Notes under the pieces: generated by a model
The model's database searches: none
What the model was told of the DNA's origin: nothing
Seen by the model: only the letters and a program-made list of their open reading frames with translations
Made by a program: the position numbers and the translations under genes
Assembly (NCBI RefSeq): GCF_002776575.1
Contig: NZ_CP022548.1
Span: 1,007,001 to 1,071,000 of the forward strand
DNA: 64,000 bases
DNA from: Sphingorhabdus sp. YGSMI21
GTDB lineage: Bacteria; Pseudomonadota; Alphaproteobacteria; Sphingomonadales; Sphingomonadaceae
Direction of reading: 5' to 3'
Part shown: positions 50,930 to 61,184 of the stretch, piece after piece
Position numbering within the stretch: the stretch's first letter is position 1
Layout of the letters: every line of letters starts with the position of its first letter

Positions 50930-51505
50930 ATGTTGCGAGACCAGCCCTGCCCCTTCTTGCCGGACCGGACGGATTGGCTCCCGCCGCGCCTGTGGCTGTT
51001 CACCGACGAGCGAAACGACGCGCAGCTAGAACAATCCGTGCGCAAGCTGCCGCGCGGCAGCGGGATTGTCTTTCGGCACTATCATTTGCCGGCAGACGCG
51101 CGGCGGGCGCGGTTTGAGACCATCCGACGTCTCGCCCGGCGGTACGGGCATAGGCTGCTGCTCGCGGGGCCGGTGGAACAGGCCCGGCGCTGGGGAGCCG
51201 ATGGCGTGCATGGCCGGACGCCGCGGCGGAGGCTAGCCGCCGGATTGCTGCACAGCGTCGCGGTTCATGATGCGGGGGAGATCCAGCAGGCCAATCGTGC
51301 CGGCGCTGACCTCTATTTTCTGTCGCCGGTCTTCACGACCCGCTCGCATCCCGGCCAGCGGCCTCTCAATCCCTTGCAGGCGCGCCGGCTGGCCGCCTTG
51401 TGCCAGGGCGCGGTAATCTATCTGGGCGGGATGAACCGGCATCGCTACCGGACGCGCAAGAACCATCTGACGCACGGCTGGGCGGCGATCGACGCTTTGC
51501 GCTAA
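50930..51505 (+). CDS. ThiE/TenI-like protein, degenerate
   Basis: The 191-residue protein has a shortened thiamine-phosphate-synthase/TenI pattern: LWLFTDERND, HRLLLAG, WGADGVHGRTPRRR, AVHDAGEIQQANRAGADLYFLSPVFTTRSHPGQRPL and AVIYLGGMNRHRYR. The usual VHLGQ and related catalytic loops are changed to VHGRT and the protein is Arg-rich. TenI relatives are thiazole tautomerases; this one may have another or no activity. The start is uncertain, with an in-frame ATG at 50858 upstream overlapping yggS. Confidence 0.72.
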   Translation: MLRDQPCPFLPDRTDWLPPRLWLFTDERNDAQLEQSVRKLPRGSGIVFRHYHLPADARRARFETIRRLARRYGHRLLLAGPVEQARRWGADGVHGRTPRRRLAAGLLHSVAVHDAGEIQQANRAGADLYFLSPVFTTRSHPGQRPLNPLQARRLAALCQGAVIYLGGMNRHRYRTRKNHLTHGWAAIDALR

Positions 51506-51516
51506 TTTAGGAATGT

Positions 51517-52254
51517 CTAGAAGCGGAACTGCGTTCCGACATAGACGGCCTGGCTATCCTGACGGCTGTCGGTCAGCGGTGCCATCCGGTCACGCTCGTT
51601 ATTGATCCGGACACCGGCGGTCACCTGCAGATTGCGGGTAAGCGAATAGCTGCCACCGACATCAAGCGTATAATCTTTCTCGCTCGCGTCCAGCGCCCGC
51701 GGTGCGGCGTTGATCGGAGCCGAGGCATCGAGCGACATGCGCGGGTTGAAACGGCTCTTCTTGCCCTTATCCTCCTCGCCCAGCAGTCTTTCCCCGCCGA
51801 TTTCCGAAAGATCAGGCATATTGCCGTTCAGCTTCTTGACCGGAATCGCGAAGCTCTTCAGACCTTTTGCAGCGCCGAGACTATAGGAAACGGGGGCAAT
51901 TTTCGCCGCGCTTGTCACGCCCGATCCGGGTGCTGCGGCGAGGATATTCTCGCGAATCGAAACAGCGTCCGCCTTCTGGCGAACCACGACGGTGACCGAA
52001 CGTTCGCCGTCACGGGTCCCGCCGGAGGGCGTGAATTTGAAACTGGCATTGCCGCGCAAGGCATTCAGATTATATTTGGCGACGAGGTCAGGGTCGGCAC
52101 CGGCAACGGTAAAGGAACCGATCGATCCGAGGGTTTTCAGCGACACCATCGTGTCATCACCGGAAAGAACTTTCGCCAGAGCAGGAGTCATGGCAAGGCC
52201 AGAGATCGCGAGTCCCGTCGCTAACCAACCGAAATGACTGACCTTTTTCGTCAT
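51517..52254 (-). CDS. Putative outer-membrane beta-barrel protein (245 aa)
   Basis: The protein has a signal peptide (GLAISGLAMTPALAK) and alternating strands at the C-terminus (DYTLDVGGSYSLTRNLQVTAGVRINNERDR...AVYVGTQFRF) ending in Phe, the signal for outer-membrane insertion. The N-terminal half is soluble (LGSIGSFTVAGADPDLVAKYNLNALRG) and not a known domain. It is probably a partly periplasmic, partly barrel protein. A strong aaggggaag precedes the start. Function unknown. Confidence 0.68.
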   Translation of the reverse strand: MTKKVSHFGWLATGLAISGLAMTPALAKVLSGDDTMVSLKTLGSIGSFTVAGADPDLVAKYNLNALRGNASFKFTPSGGTRDGERSVTVVVRQKADAVSIRENILAAAPGSGVTSAAKIAPVSYSLGAAKGLKSFAIPVKKLNGNMPDLSEIGGERLLGEEDKGKKSRFNPRMSLDASAPINAAPRALDASEKDYTLDVGGSYSLTRNLQVTAGVRINNERDRMAPLTDSRQDSQAVYVGTQFRF

Positions 52255-52604
52255 GATGAAGATGCTTCCCCTTAATATGGCCTTCGATATAACAAAAACC
52301 GCTGATCTGCACGAGTCAACATGTTGTTTTTGTCCGATTTTCTCAAACTAGCCTGTTTCTGTTGCAGTTCGGTTACGCTTTTGTCCGGACATCGTTTCAT
52401 TTTCTAGCAGGAAAAAGATGAACCGGAGATGATTTTGCGGCCATTCAACTGGGGTTCAGTCCGCGCTCCACAAGAGCGAAACATGCGCTTATGCTTGCCC
52501 CTCGCGGCAAAGCATTTATAGAGAGCGCTGAAATGATATCATGTCCGGAACAAATCCTGCAAAAGGGATTTCGTCCCGGCGCAAAATGCAACCAGGAGCG
52601 CTTC
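52255..52604. other. Intergenic region between divergent envelope genes
   Basis: This 350-base gap separates the minus-strand barrel gene from the plus-strand DUF3576 lipoprotein gene and must hold the promoters of both. The left half is AT-rich (tgttttttgtccgattttct region near 52323). I see no clear paired boxes, riboswitch or RNA gene. Confidence 0.4.
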
Positions 52605-53054
52605 ATGTCCCGCCTCAAATCATCCCTATTCCTGCGGTCTGCAACCGCTAGCCTGCTGACATTGTCCCTGCTCTCCGCCTGTGGCGGAAAAGAGCGGCCG
52701 AAAGCCGATCTCGCAGCGTCCCAGGTTACCACAATCGGCGTGAACAGCTATTTGTGGCGCGCATCGCTCGATGCCCTGGCCTTCATGCCGCTGACCCAGA
52801 CCGACAGCAACGGCGGCGTGATCCTGACCGACTGGTATGTAAACCCGCAGAACCCGGGCGAGCGGATGAAGATCAATGTCTCGATCCTCGACCAGGATCT
52901 GCGCGCCGACGCCCTGCGCGTTGCAGCGTCGCGGCAGGTCGCGCAGAACGGCACCTGGGTGGACGCCCCGGTCAAGGCCGCGACCACGCAGAAGCTCGAA
53001 CAGATCATCCTCACCAAGGCGCGCGATTTGCGGCGCGGTGCGATCACCAACTAA
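52605..53054 (+). CDS. DUF3576-domain lipoprotein
   Basis: The 149-residue protein has a signal peptide with lipobox (LLTLSLLSAC) and the DUF3576 pattern VNSYLWRASLDALAFMPLTQTDSNGGVILTDWYVNP, with GERMKINVSILDQDLRADALRVAASRQ. Members are alphaproteobacterial envelope proteins of unknown role, usually just upstream of leuS, as here. I chose ATG 52605 (MSRLKSSLF) because aggagcg precedes it. Confidence 0.9.
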   Translation: MSRLKSSLFLRSATASLLTLSLLSACGGKERPKADLAASQVTTIGVNSYLWRASLDALAFMPLTQTDSNGGVILTDWYVNPQNPGERMKINVSILDQDLRADALRVAASRQVAQNGTWVDAPVKAATTQKLEQIILTKARDLRRGAITN

Positions 53055-53081
53055 ACCTTCCTGCCACATCATGGGGCCGCA

Positions 53082-55610
53082 ATGACCGATCAGCGATTCA
53101 ATCCACTGGCGGCGGACAAACGCTGGCAAGAGCGCTGGGCGAGTGCCGGCACTTTCGAGGCGGACGACGCCAGCAGCAAGCCGCGCAGCTATGTGCTCGA
53201 GATGTTTCCCTATCCCTCGGGCCGCATCCACATGGGCCATGTCCGCAACTATACGATGGGCGACGTGCTTGCCCGGTTCCGGCGGATGCAGGGCTATGAA
53301 GTGCTCCACCCGATGGGCTGGGACGCCTTCGGAATGCCGGCGGAAAATGCCGCGATGGAAAAGAAAGTCCATCCCGGCGAATGGACCCGGGCCAATATCG
53401 CCTCGATGCGCAGCCAGCTGAAGACTCTGGGCTTCGCCTTTGACTGGAGCCGCGAGCTGGCGACCTGCGAACCGGATTATTATGGGCAGGAACAGGCGCT
53501 TTTCATCGATCTGTTCGAAGGCGGTCTGGTCTATCGCAAGGAATCGGCGGTCAACTGGGACCCGGTCGACATGACCGTGCTCGCCAACGAACAGGTGATC
53601 GACGGCAAGGGCTGGCGGTCCGGCGCACCGGTGGAAAAGCGCAAGCTCAGCCAGTGGTTTTTAAAGATCACCGATTTTGCCGAGGATCTGCTGGCCGGAC
53701 TCGGCGACCTCAAAGGCTGGCCGGAAAAAGTGCGGCTGATGCAGGAAAACTGGATCGGCAAGTCACAGGGCCTGCAATTCCATTTCCAGCTCGCCGAAGC
53801 GCAAGGCGATATCGACAGCGTGGAGGTGTTCTCGACCCGGCCCGACACGATTTTCGGAGCGAGTTTTGTCGCGCTGTCGGCCGACCATCCGCTGACGCAG
53901 AAACTCGCTGGCCAGAATGACGCGCTCGCGGCCTTCGCCGAAGAATGCAAGGCTGGCGGCACCACCGCTGCCGAGCTCGAGACGATGGAGAAAAAGGGCT
54001 TCGATACCGGCCTGACCGTCACCCATCCGCTCGATCCCGACTGGCAATTGCCCGTCTATGTCGCCAATTTCGTGCTGATGGATTATGGCACCGGCGCGGT
54101 ATTCGGCGTGCCGGCGCATGACCAGCGCGATCTCGACTTTGCCCGCAAATATGACCTGCCGGTCAAGCGCGTTGTCTCGGACGGCGATGAAACCGCTGCC
54201 GAATATATCGGGGACGAGGCCTATACCGGTCCCGGCAAAATCGTGAACAGCGCCTTTCTCGACGGCATGACCGTCGAAGCAGCGCAGCAGGCGATTATCG
54301 ATCGCGCGGAATCCGAAGGCTGGGGCAAGGCCCAGACGACCTGGCGGCTGCGCGACTGGGGCGTATCGCGCCAGCGCTACTGGGGCACGCCGATCCCGAT
54401 CATTCATTGCGATGCTTGCGGTCCGGTGCCGGTGCCCAAGGATCAGCTACCGATCGTATTGCCCGAAGACATCGATTTTGAAACTCCGGGCAACCCGCTG
54501 GAACGCCACGCGACATGGAAACATGTCGACTGTCCCAAATGCGGCAAGGCGGCGCGGCGCGAGACCGACACGCTCGACACTTTTGTCGACAGCAGCTGGT
54601 ATTTCCTGCGCTTTGCCAGCCAGCCGGACGACCGGCCCTTTGACCCCGAAGTGGTCAAGCAGTGGCTGCCGGTGACACAATATATCGGCGGCGTCGAACA
54701 TGCGATCCTGCATCTGCTCTATGCCCGATTCTGGACGCGCGCTCTGGCGAGCATCGGCAAGCTGGATTTTGCCGAGCCGTTCGAGAGCCTGTTCACCCAG
54801 GGCATGGTGACCCACGAAACCTATAAACATGGCGACGGCAGCTGGCTGTCGCCTGACGAGGTCGAGAAAAACGGTAGCGACTGGGCGGTGATCGCTGACG
54901 GGTCGCCGGTCACCACCGGCCGGGTCGAGAAAATGTCGAAGTCGAAGAAAAATGTCGTCGATCCCGATCCGATCATCGAACAATATGGCGCCGATGCGGT
55001 GCGTTTCTTCATGCTCTCCGACAGCCCGCCCGAGCGCGACCTGCCTTGGTCGGAAGCGGGTATCGAAGGCAGCTGGCGCTTTGTCCAGCGCCTGTGGCGG
55101 TTGTTTATCGCTGTCGCAGACAGTGAAGATACAGGCGAAGACAAGGCGCTTCGCCGCAAGCTCCACCAGACCGTCGCCGGTGTGGCTGGCGATGTCGAAG
55201 CGCTGTCATTCAACAAGGCGGTCGCGAAGATATTCGAACTGGTCAATCTGATCGAAAAATCGCAGCCTTCCGCAGACCGGACCATTGCGATCAAGTCGCT
55301 TGCCCGGATCGTGGCGCCGATGGTGCCGCATATTGCCGAGGAAGCATGGGCCTTGTTTGGCGAGAGCGATCTGGTCGCCAATGCACCATGGCCGGAGGTG
55401 GACGAAAGCCTGCTGGTCGATGACGAAGTGACGATTGCGATTCAGGTGCGCGGAAAATTGCGCGATACGATCACCGTGGCCAAGGGCAGCAGCAAGGATC
55501 AGCTCGAAGAGCTTGCCCTCGCTTCCGAGAAGGTGCAGCGTAGCCTCGACGGAGCGGAAATAAAGAAGGTGATTGTCGTGCCCGACCGACTGGTCAATAT
55601 CGTCATATGA
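53082..55610 (+). CDS. leuS: Leucyl-tRNA synthetase
   Basis: The 842-residue class Ia enzyme charges tRNA-Leu. The HIGH motif is HMGH ([14 protein letters not shown]), the KMSKS motif is intact ([12 protein letters not shown]), and an editing CP1 domain lies between them with the T-rich loop and [15 protein letters not shown]. The zinc-like Cys cluster HCDACGPVP...[10 protein letters not shown] is present. A 27-base gap follows DUF3576, and lptE starts inside its stop (ATGA). Confidence 0.98.
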   Translation: MTDQRFNPLAADKRWQERWASAGTFEADDASSKPRSYVLEMFPYPSGRIHMGHVRNYTMGDVLARFRRMQGYEVLHPMGWDAFGMPAENAAMEKKVHPGEWTRANIASMRSQLKTLGFAFDWSRELATCEPDYYGQEQALFIDLFEGGLVYRKESAVNWDPVDMTVLANEQVIDGKGWRSGAPVEKRKLSQWFLKITDFAEDLLAGLGDLKGWPEKVRLMQENWIGKSQGLQFHFQLAEAQGDIDSVEVFSTRPDTIFGASFVALSADHPLTQKLAGQNDALAAFAEECKAGGTTAAELETMEKKGFDTGLTVTHPLDPDWQLPVYVANFVLMDYGTGAVFGVPAHDQRDLDFARKYDLPVKRVVSDGDETAAEYIGDEAYTGPGKIVNSAFLDGMTVEAAQQAIIDRAESEGWGKAQTTWRLRDWGVSRQRYWGTPIPIIHCDACGPVPVPKDQLPIVLPEDIDFETPGNPLERHATWKHVDCPKCGKAARRETDTLDTFVDSSWYFLRFASQPDDRPFDPEVVKQWLPVTQYIGGVEHAILHLLYARFWTRALASIGKLDFAEPFESLFTQGMVTHETYKHGDGSWLSPDEVEKNGSDWAVIADGSPVTTGRVEKMSKSKKNVVDPDPIIEQYGADAVRFFMLSDSPPERDLPWSEAGIEGSWRFVQRLWRLFIAVADSEDTGEDKALRRKLHQTVAGVAGDVEALSFNKAVAKIFELVNLIEKSQPSADRTIAIKSLARIVAPMVPHIAEEAWALFGESDLVANAPWPEVDESLLVDDEVTIAIQVRGKLRDTITVAKGSSKDQLEELALASEKVQRSLDGAEIKKVIVVPDRLVNIVI

Positions 55611-56128
55611 GTTCCATGATCGCCCGGATCGGCCTGGTCGTGGCATTGTCAGTGATGCTGGCCGGCTGCAACCTGCGGCCGCTCTATGCTGGTGGCACGA
55701 ACGGCGTCGTCGCGCAGGAACTGGGCAATGTCGAGATTGAACCGATCGCCGGCAAGGCCGGATGGCTGACCCGCAATGCACTGAAGGATCAGCTCGGCGC
55801 CTTTGAGGGACAACAGGCCAAATATCGGCTGACGGTCGCACTGGAAGACAAGATTGCCGGTTTCGGCGTGCGCAGCGATGACCGGATCACGCGCGAGCGC
55901 AGAACGTTGCGCGCCCGCTATCAGCTGGTCCGTCTCTCTGATTCCGTAGTGGTCCTTGATGCCACAGCCGGATCGGATGCGGGTATCGACGTGGTCTCTT
56001 CGGAATATGCCACGCTCGCGGCGGAAGACACGGCACTGGAAAATCTGGCGACCCGCGTGGCCAACCAGATTGTCACCCGGCTGTCCCTGTTCGCCCGGAA
56101 AGAGGCCAGCGCGACGCCGCAGCCATGA
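55607..56128 (+). CDS. lptE: LPS assembly lipoprotein LptE
   Basis: The 173-residue outer-membrane lipoprotein has lipobox [15 protein letters not shown] and the LptE core [56 protein letters not shown]. It plugs LptD and helps LPS reach the surface. It overlaps leuS and holA by four bases each, as is usual in alphaproteobacteria. The lptC-A-B genes lie 42 kb away in the same window. Confidence 0.93.
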   Translation: MSSMIARIGLVVALSVMLAGCNLRPLYAGGTNGVVAQELGNVEIEPIAGKAGWLTRNALKDQLGAFEGQQAKYRLTVALEDKIAGFGVRSDDRITRERRTLRARYQLVRLSDSVVVLDATAGSDAGIDVVSSEYATLAAEDTALENLATRVANQIVTRLSLFARKEASATPQP

Positions 56129-57153
56129 AGGCAAAGCCGGAGGACATTGTCAGGCGCTTTCACGCCGGGTCCGATCAATTCAGACTGGTCCTGCTGTGCG
56201 GTCCCAATGTCACCCGCTGCCAGGCGCTGGTCGAGGAACTGGTCAAGCCGCTGGCGCAAGCCGCCGAGCGGGTCGATCTGACGATCGGCGATATTGCCGA
56301 CGGGCCGGCCCGGCTCAATGACGAAGCCAATTCCGCATCGCTATTCGGCGACAAGCGTTTTCTCGTCTTGCGGCTGAACAGCGGCGAAGCGGTCCGCGCA
56401 ACAGCGGCAATCGATTATCTTCTGGCCAGCGAAACGGCTGGCGACCCGGTATTTGTCATCGCGCCCGGCATGGGCGACAAGACCGCATTGGCAAAAAGCA
56501 TCATCGCCGCGCCCGATGCATTGATCGCGACCTGCTATGAAACGACGCCCCAGCAGGCAGCGGCGGCGATCCAGACGATGGCGCAAACCGAAGGGCTGCG
56601 ACTGAGCCGGGAAATGGCCCAGGAAATTGCCGCGCTGACCAGCAATGATCTGGTGCTGGCGCGCATGGAAGTGGAAAAAATCGCGCTCTATCTTGATGCG
56701 ACGCCGGAAAATCCGCTGGCCCCGGAAGACGATATATTGCTGCTGCTCGGTGCTGAAAATGACGAAGAGGATATCAATCTGCTGATCCACGCCGCGCTCA
56801 ATGGCGATGCGGCCCGGCTGGCGCAGGAAATCGCCGCAACCCGGGCGCAGGGCATCAGCGAGATCGGCCTGATACGGATAATGCTCCGGCATTTGTCTAA
56901 GCTCGCGGAATTGCGCAGCAAGGTCGACAAGGGTGGCAATGTCGATGCTGTCGCCGGTCATCCCAGCGTGTTTTTCAAGGAACAGAAACATTTCAAGCGG
57001 CAACTGCGCATCTGGTCATCCGCCCATATCGCGCGGTTGATCGAACGGATCCTGCAGCTGGAGATCGCGATGAAAAGCAGCGGCCAGCCTGATCAGGTAC
57101 TTCTGGAGGAAGAACTGCTGCTGATCGCCCGAAAAGCGGCCAGCGGTCGCTAG
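56125..57153 (+). CDS. holA: DNA polymerase III delta subunit
   Basis: The 342-residue protein is the clamp-loader delta subunit: RLVLLCGPNVTRCQALVEEL, then DKRFLVLRLNSGEAVRATAAIDYLLASE, VFVIAPGMGDKTALAKSI and the C-terminal ALNGDAARLAQEIAATRAQGISEIGLIRIMLRHLSKLAELRSKV. It opens the beta clamp. Length and layout are normal. It overlaps lptE (ATGA). Confidence 0.95.
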   Translation: MKAKPEDIVRRFHAGSDQFRLVLLCGPNVTRCQALVEELVKPLAQAAERVDLTIGDIADGPARLNDEANSASLFGDKRFLVLRLNSGEAVRATAAIDYLLASETAGDPVFVIAPGMGDKTALAKSIIAAPDALIATCYETTPQQAAAAIQTMAQTEGLRLSREMAQEIAALTSNDLVLARMEVEKIALYLDATPENPLAPEDDILLLLGAENDEEDINLLIHAALNGDAARLAQEIAATRAQGISEIGLIRIMLRHLSKLAELRSKVDKGGNVDAVAGHPSVFFKEQKHFKRQLRIWSSAHIARLIERILQLEIAMKSSGQPDQVLLEEELLLIARKAASGR

Positions 57154-57168
57154 GACAAAAGCGCGGCT

Positions 57169-57714
57169 TCACTCATAGTCGGCGGTAATCGCGATCCGGC
57201 CGCGGAACCGGCCGCTGGCGTCACCGCGAATACGCAATTGCCCGCCAAAGGCAAAGGTCAGCCGTCCCGACGGATCGAGCCTTGCCAGCGCCGGCAGATT
57301 GGTTTCCAGCCGCTCCAGTTCGGCCGTCGAACCATTGGGTGCGCTCAGCTGAATCCGCTCCGGCAGGAAAATCCGCACGCTCCGGCCCGGTTCACCGGTC
57401 AGGCGTCCTTCGCCGTGCAGCGCCATGCCGCCAAGATTGGCAATGCTGCCGCGGATCTGCCGGTCACCCGACATCGGATCAATGCTCACCACGCCGCCGC
57501 TGCTGCTGAGCAAGGCCATGCGCGAGAAATCCAGATTGGCGGTAATCTCGATCTGCAACGGAATCTCCGGTCGCCCGTCCACCGCCCCGGACAGGCTGTC
57601 AGGCTGACCGCTGGCCGCACACAGGCGGCATTGCGCCTGCAAGCTCGCCGGCGGGAAGGCCAGGGAAGCCATCAGCATTGCGCCAGTCAGCAAGGATTTC
57701 ACCACCATTGTCAT
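57169..57714 (-). CDS. DUF4402-domain protein
   Basis: The 181-residue protein has a signal peptide ending PPASLQAQ and a DUF4402 beta-sandwich: EITANLDFSRMALLSSSGGVVSIDPMSGDRQIRGSIANLGGMALHGEGRLTGEPGRSVRIFLPERIQL, ending GRFRGRIAITADYE. DUF4402 proteins are secreted and resemble pilin/adhesin-like modules. I chose ATG 57714 because aggatgtg lies upstream; the GTG at 57720 is an alternative. It converges on holA. Confidence 0.85.
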   Translation of the reverse strand: MTMVVKSLLTGAMLMASLAFPPASLQAQCRLCAASGQPDSLSGAVDGRPEIPLQIEITANLDFSRMALLSSSGGVVSIDPMSGDRQIRGSIANLGGMALHGEGRLTGEPGRSVRIFLPERIQLSAPNGSTAELERLETNLPALARLDPSGRLTFAFGGQLRIRGDASGRFRGRIAITADYE

Positions 57715-57827
57715 AATCACACATCCTGCCCAGATATGCCTAACATCGGGTTAACCAACAAAAAGGCGGATCGGCTGGCTTCGTCAGATCCCTTGACCGG
57801 CTGCCCTCGAATGCCCATCTAGCGGGA

Positions 57828-58226
57828 ATGGAAAAAACTATATTGAGCGACGAGCAATGGCGGCAAAAGCTGTCTCCGGAGCAATATCACGTGTTGCGCG
57901 AAGCCGGCACCGAACGGCCCTTTACGGGGGCGCTGAACACCGAATATCGCGATGGTGAATTTTTCTGCGCCGGCTGCGGCAGCAAATTGTTTGAATCGGA
58001 CAGCAAGTTCGACAGCGGTTGCGGCTGGCCAAGCTTTTCCGCGCCCGCCGATTCCGAAGCGGTCACCGAAATCGAGGATAACAGCCTCGACATGCGCCGG
58101 ATCGAGATACGCTGCTCCACCTGCGACGGGCATCTGGGCCATGTCTTTCCCGACGGGCCAACCGAAACCGGTCTGCGCTATTGCATGAACAGCGCTGCCA
58201 TGGCTTTCGAACCCAAGGCCGACTGA
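57828..58226 (+). CDS. msrB: Peptide-methionine (R)-S-oxide reductase MsrB
   Basis: The 132-residue enzyme reduces methionine-R-sulfoxide. It has [26 protein letters not shown] with two zinc Cys, a second Cys pair in [13 protein letters not shown], and the catalytic Cys in RYCMNSAAM. The active site and zinc site are complete. It is a single gene. Confidence 0.96.
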   Translation: MEKTILSDEQWRQKLSPEQYHVLREAGTERPFTGALNTEYRDGEFFCAGCGSKLFESDSKFDSGCGWPSFSAPADSEAVTEIEDNSLDMRRIEIRCSTCDGHLGHVFPDGPTETGLRYCMNSAAMAFEPKAD

Positions 58227-58313
58227 CTTTTTTCTGTGCTTCCCTGTTCAGCCTACGCTAAGGCACCAGAACGCTAGAAAATCTCTGGTTTAGTATATAG
58301 TGGGTGGATCGAT

Positions 58314-60428
58314 ATGGCGCGGGCCAAAAAACGCAGCAACAAACAGGGTCCAGTCCGCAAATGGCTGTGGCGGCTGACCAAAGCGGGTCTGGTCGTCGGA
58401 TTGCTGGCCGCCATTGCTCTGGTGGTTGCGGTCCTGGTTGTCCGTTCGTCACTCCCCGGTTTCGAGGATCTCAAATCCTCTCCCAACGGCCAGATGATCC
58501 GGGTGCTGGACGTGAATGGCAAAGAGCTGTTCTCGATGGGCCCGAGCTACGGTGAATGGCTGGAATATTCGGACATTCCGGAAGTCATGAAATCCGCCAT
58601 GGTCGCGGTCGAGGACCGCCGCTACGAAAGCCATCCCGGCGTTGATCCGATCGGCATCGCGCGCTCGTTACAGGTAAGGATGCAGCGCGGCCACTGGGCG
58701 CAGGGCGGCTCCACCATCACCCAGCAGCTCGCGCGCAACGTGTTCCTGAACAACAACCGCACCTTTGGCCGGAAGGGCCGTGAAATATTGCTCGCGCTGG
58801 CAATGGAGCGGAAATTCTCCAAGGAACAGATTCTCGAACTCTATCTGAACAAGGTCTATTATGGTGGCGGTGCCTATGGCATCGACGCCGCATCGCGCCG
58901 CTTCTTCGCGCACAGCGCCAGAGAACTCAACCTGGCCGAGGCCGCGATCATCGCCGGTCTGGTCAAGGCACCGTCCCGCTATTCCCCCACCGCCGACGCC
59001 ACGGCAGCCATTGGGCGCGCTACGGTAGTGCTGGAAGTGATGCAGGATGCCGGTGCGATAAGCGCATCCGAAGCCGCGAAAACCAATCCCGCTTCGGTCA
59101 AGCTGGCGCCCGAACCGCGGCAGAACAGTGTGCGCTATTTCACCGACTGGGCGCTGCCGCAGCTGGACCTGCTGATCGACGAGAGCGTGGAGCCTATCGA
59201 GGTCTGGACGACGCTGGATCTTGATATGCAGCGCGTCGCCACCGCGGCCATCCAGTCCGGTGTGCCGGCCGGTGCCCAGGGCGCATTGGTGGCAATCGAC
59301 CGCGATGGCGCGGTGCGCGCGATGGTCGGTGGGACCGACTATGTGACCTCCAATTACAACCGCGCAACCCAGGCCGTTCGCCAGCCCGGTTCGGCCTGGA
59401 AAGTGTTCGTCTATATGGCGGCGCTGGAAGCGGGCTATACGCCCAATGACACGGTGACCGACGAGCCGATCACGATCGGCAACTGGACGCCGCGCAACAG
59501 CGGGGACCGCTATGCCGGCGACATTGATGTCCGCACCGCTTTTGCCTTTTCCAAGAATACCGTCGCGGCGGCGATCGGCAATGATATCGGGACATCCTCC
59601 ATCGCCAATATGGCGCGCCGGTTCGGCATCACCACTCCGATCAACACCAACCCCTCGATGGTATTGGGTACGTCCGACGTGCGATTGCTGGACATGACCC
59701 GTGCCTTTGCCTCGATCAGCGCCAAGGGCATTGCGATAACCCCGTTCGGTATCACCAAGGTGCAAACGATGAAGGGTGATATCCTGTACCAGAGCAAGTT
59801 TGACGGCAGCCGCGTGCTGGTCGACCCCTGGGTCGCAGCCGGGATCACGGACCTGATGCAGACAGCCGTCGCCACCGGCACCGGGCGGGCCGCACAGATC
59901 GGCAGACCGGTTGCGGGCAAGACCGGTACCACCAGCAGCAACAAGGATGGCTGGTTCCTCGGCTTTTCCAGCGGGCTGACCACCGGCGTCTGGATGGGCC
60001 GTGATGATGCCAAACCGGTCGGCGGATTGCAGGGTGGCCGGGCTCCGGCCAGCGTCTTCGCGCAGTTCATGAAAATGGCCGTAGCCAATCGCAAGGTCGA
60101 GAAATTCGATACCGAACTGGTCTTGCCGGAATGGCAGCTGGAACCGGATGAAGACGAGCTGTTCGGAGCGCCCGAAGACGGTATCTATGTCGACGAGAAC
60201 GGGATGCCGATCGAGACGGGTCGCGGATTCGAATATGATCTGGAAGGCGGGGAAGCCGCCGACAGTCCGCGGCTAGACCAGGACTGGATCGATTCGGTGC
60301 TGGGTCGCGGCGAGGATCCCGGTCCCCGCAAGCCGGAACCGGCACCGGTCAAGAAACCGAAGCCGCAACCACCACAGAATCCACCCGAATCCCTGCTTCC
60401 CGAAGCCGCGCGTCAGGAACAGCAATAG
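58314..60428 (+). CDS. Class A penicillin-binding protein (PBP1A-like)
   Basis: The 704-residue protein has an N-terminal basic tail and one membrane anchor (AGLVVGLLAAIALVVAVLVV), a GT51 glycosyltransferase domain with catalytic E100 (VAVEDRRYESHPGVD) and GGSTITQQLARN (131-142), then a transpeptidase domain with S360-x-x-K363 (PGSAWK), S413-x-N415 (SKN) and K536-T-G (KTGTT). It polymerises and crosslinks peptidoglycan. The C-terminus has a long Pro/Lys/Glu-rich tail (KPEPAPVKKPKPQPPQNPPE). Confidence 0.95.
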   Translation: MARAKKRSNKQGPVRKWLWRLTKAGLVVGLLAAIALVVAVLVVRSSLPGFEDLKSSPNGQMIRVLDVNGKELFSMGPSYGEWLEYSDIPEVMKSAMVAVEDRRYESHPGVDPIGIARSLQVRMQRGHWAQGGSTITQQLARNVFLNNNRTFGRKGREILLALAMERKFSKEQILELYLNKVYYGGGAYGIDAASRRFFAHSARELNLAEAAIIAGLVKAPSRYSPTADATAAIGRATVVLEVMQDAGAISASEAAKTNPASVKLAPEPRQNSVRYFTDWALPQLDLLIDESVEPIEVWTTLDLDMQRVATAAIQSGVPAGAQGALVAIDRDGAVRAMVGGTDYVTSNYNRATQAVRQPGSAWKVFVYMAALEAGYTPNDTVTDEPITIGNWTPRNSGDRYAGDIDVRTAFAFSKNTVAAAIGNDIGTSSIANMARRFGITTPINTNPSMVLGTSDVRLLDMTRAFASISAKGIAITPFGITKVQTMKGDILYQSKFDGSRVLVDPWVAAGITDLMQTAVATGTGRAAQIGRPVAGKTGTTSSNKDGWFLGFSSGLTTGVWMGRDDAKPVGGLQGGRAPASVFAQFMKMAVANRKVEKFDTELVLPEWQLEPDEDELFGAPEDGIYVDENGMPIETGRGFEYDLEGGEAADSPRLDQDWIDSVLGRGEDPGPRKPEPAPVKKPKPQPPQNPPESLLPEAARQEQQ

Positions 60429-60431
60429 GGA

Positions 60432-61184
60432 TCAGGTTCGGTCGACCGGCGGAGACTGTCTTTCGGCGCCCACCATGTGCAGGCCACGACCATGGTCCTT
60501 GAGCCAGCGGTCGGCCACGTGACGGTCCGATTCGAATATCCGGTCGAGCAGGGCATAGAATCGCTTGCTGTGATCCATATGGGTGAGATGGGCCACTTCA
60601 TGCGCAACCACCGACCGGCGGACATGCGGCGGCGCCATGACCAGCCGCCAGCTCAACCGGATCGACTTGCGACTGGAGCAACTGCCCCAGCGGCGCCGCG
60701 CATCGCCGACGGCCAGCCGCGGCAAATCGGTTCCGGCCCGGCTGCAGTAGAATTGCAGATCATCGGCAAATATCGTGCGCGCCCGGGCCCTGAGCCAGCG
60801 GAGGATGCGGGCCTCGACAAGTTCGGTCGGTCCACCCAACCGGATTTCTCCATCCAGAATCTCCGGCGTGCGGGCGAATTCCGGGGACCATCTGATGATA
60901 TAGGGCTCCCCCAGAAACGCGATCTGGCCGCCATCCTCCACCGGAACCGGAGGAACGGCTTCGGCGAAGCGGGCATTGAGCCAGTCGGACTTTGACTGGG
61001 CGAAGCGCAGCGCCTGATTTTCCGACGCATAAGGCGGCAGGGTCAGGCGAACGACGCCCTTGACCGTATCGGCTGACACGATGATCGACCGGGCCTGCTT
61101 CGATCGGCGCAGCTGCAGAGGATAGCTGACCCCGTCCAGGCTGATAGCAAGCGCTTCGGAGCGGGAGGAGCTAAAGAGGCGCAT
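60432..61184 (-). CDS. YgjP-like zinc metallopeptidase (M48/DUF45 group)
   Basis: The 250-residue protein has the zinc motif HEVAH (VAHEVAHLTHMDHSKRFYALL) and the upstream strand-rich part RRWGSCSSRKSIRLSWRLVMAPP typical of DUF45/YgjP proteins. Role: probably a soluble metalloprotease or hydrolase, as in YgjP. I chose ATG 61184 (MRLFSSSRSEALAISLDG); longer in-frame reading would run through the upstream YcgN gene. It overlaps YcgN by 14 bases. Confidence 0.86.
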   Translation of the reverse strand: MRLFSSSRSEALAISLDGVSYPLQLRRSKQARSIIVSADTVKGVVRLTLPPYASENQALRFAQSKSDWLNARFAEAVPPVPVEDGGQIAFLGEPYIIRWSPEFARTPEILDGEIRLGGPTELVEARILRWLRARARTIFADDLQFYCSRAGTDLPRLAVGDARRRWGSCSSRKSIRLSWRLVMAPPHVRRSVVAHEVAHLTHMDHSKRFYALLDRIFESDRHVADRWLKDHGRGLHMVGAERQSPPVDRT

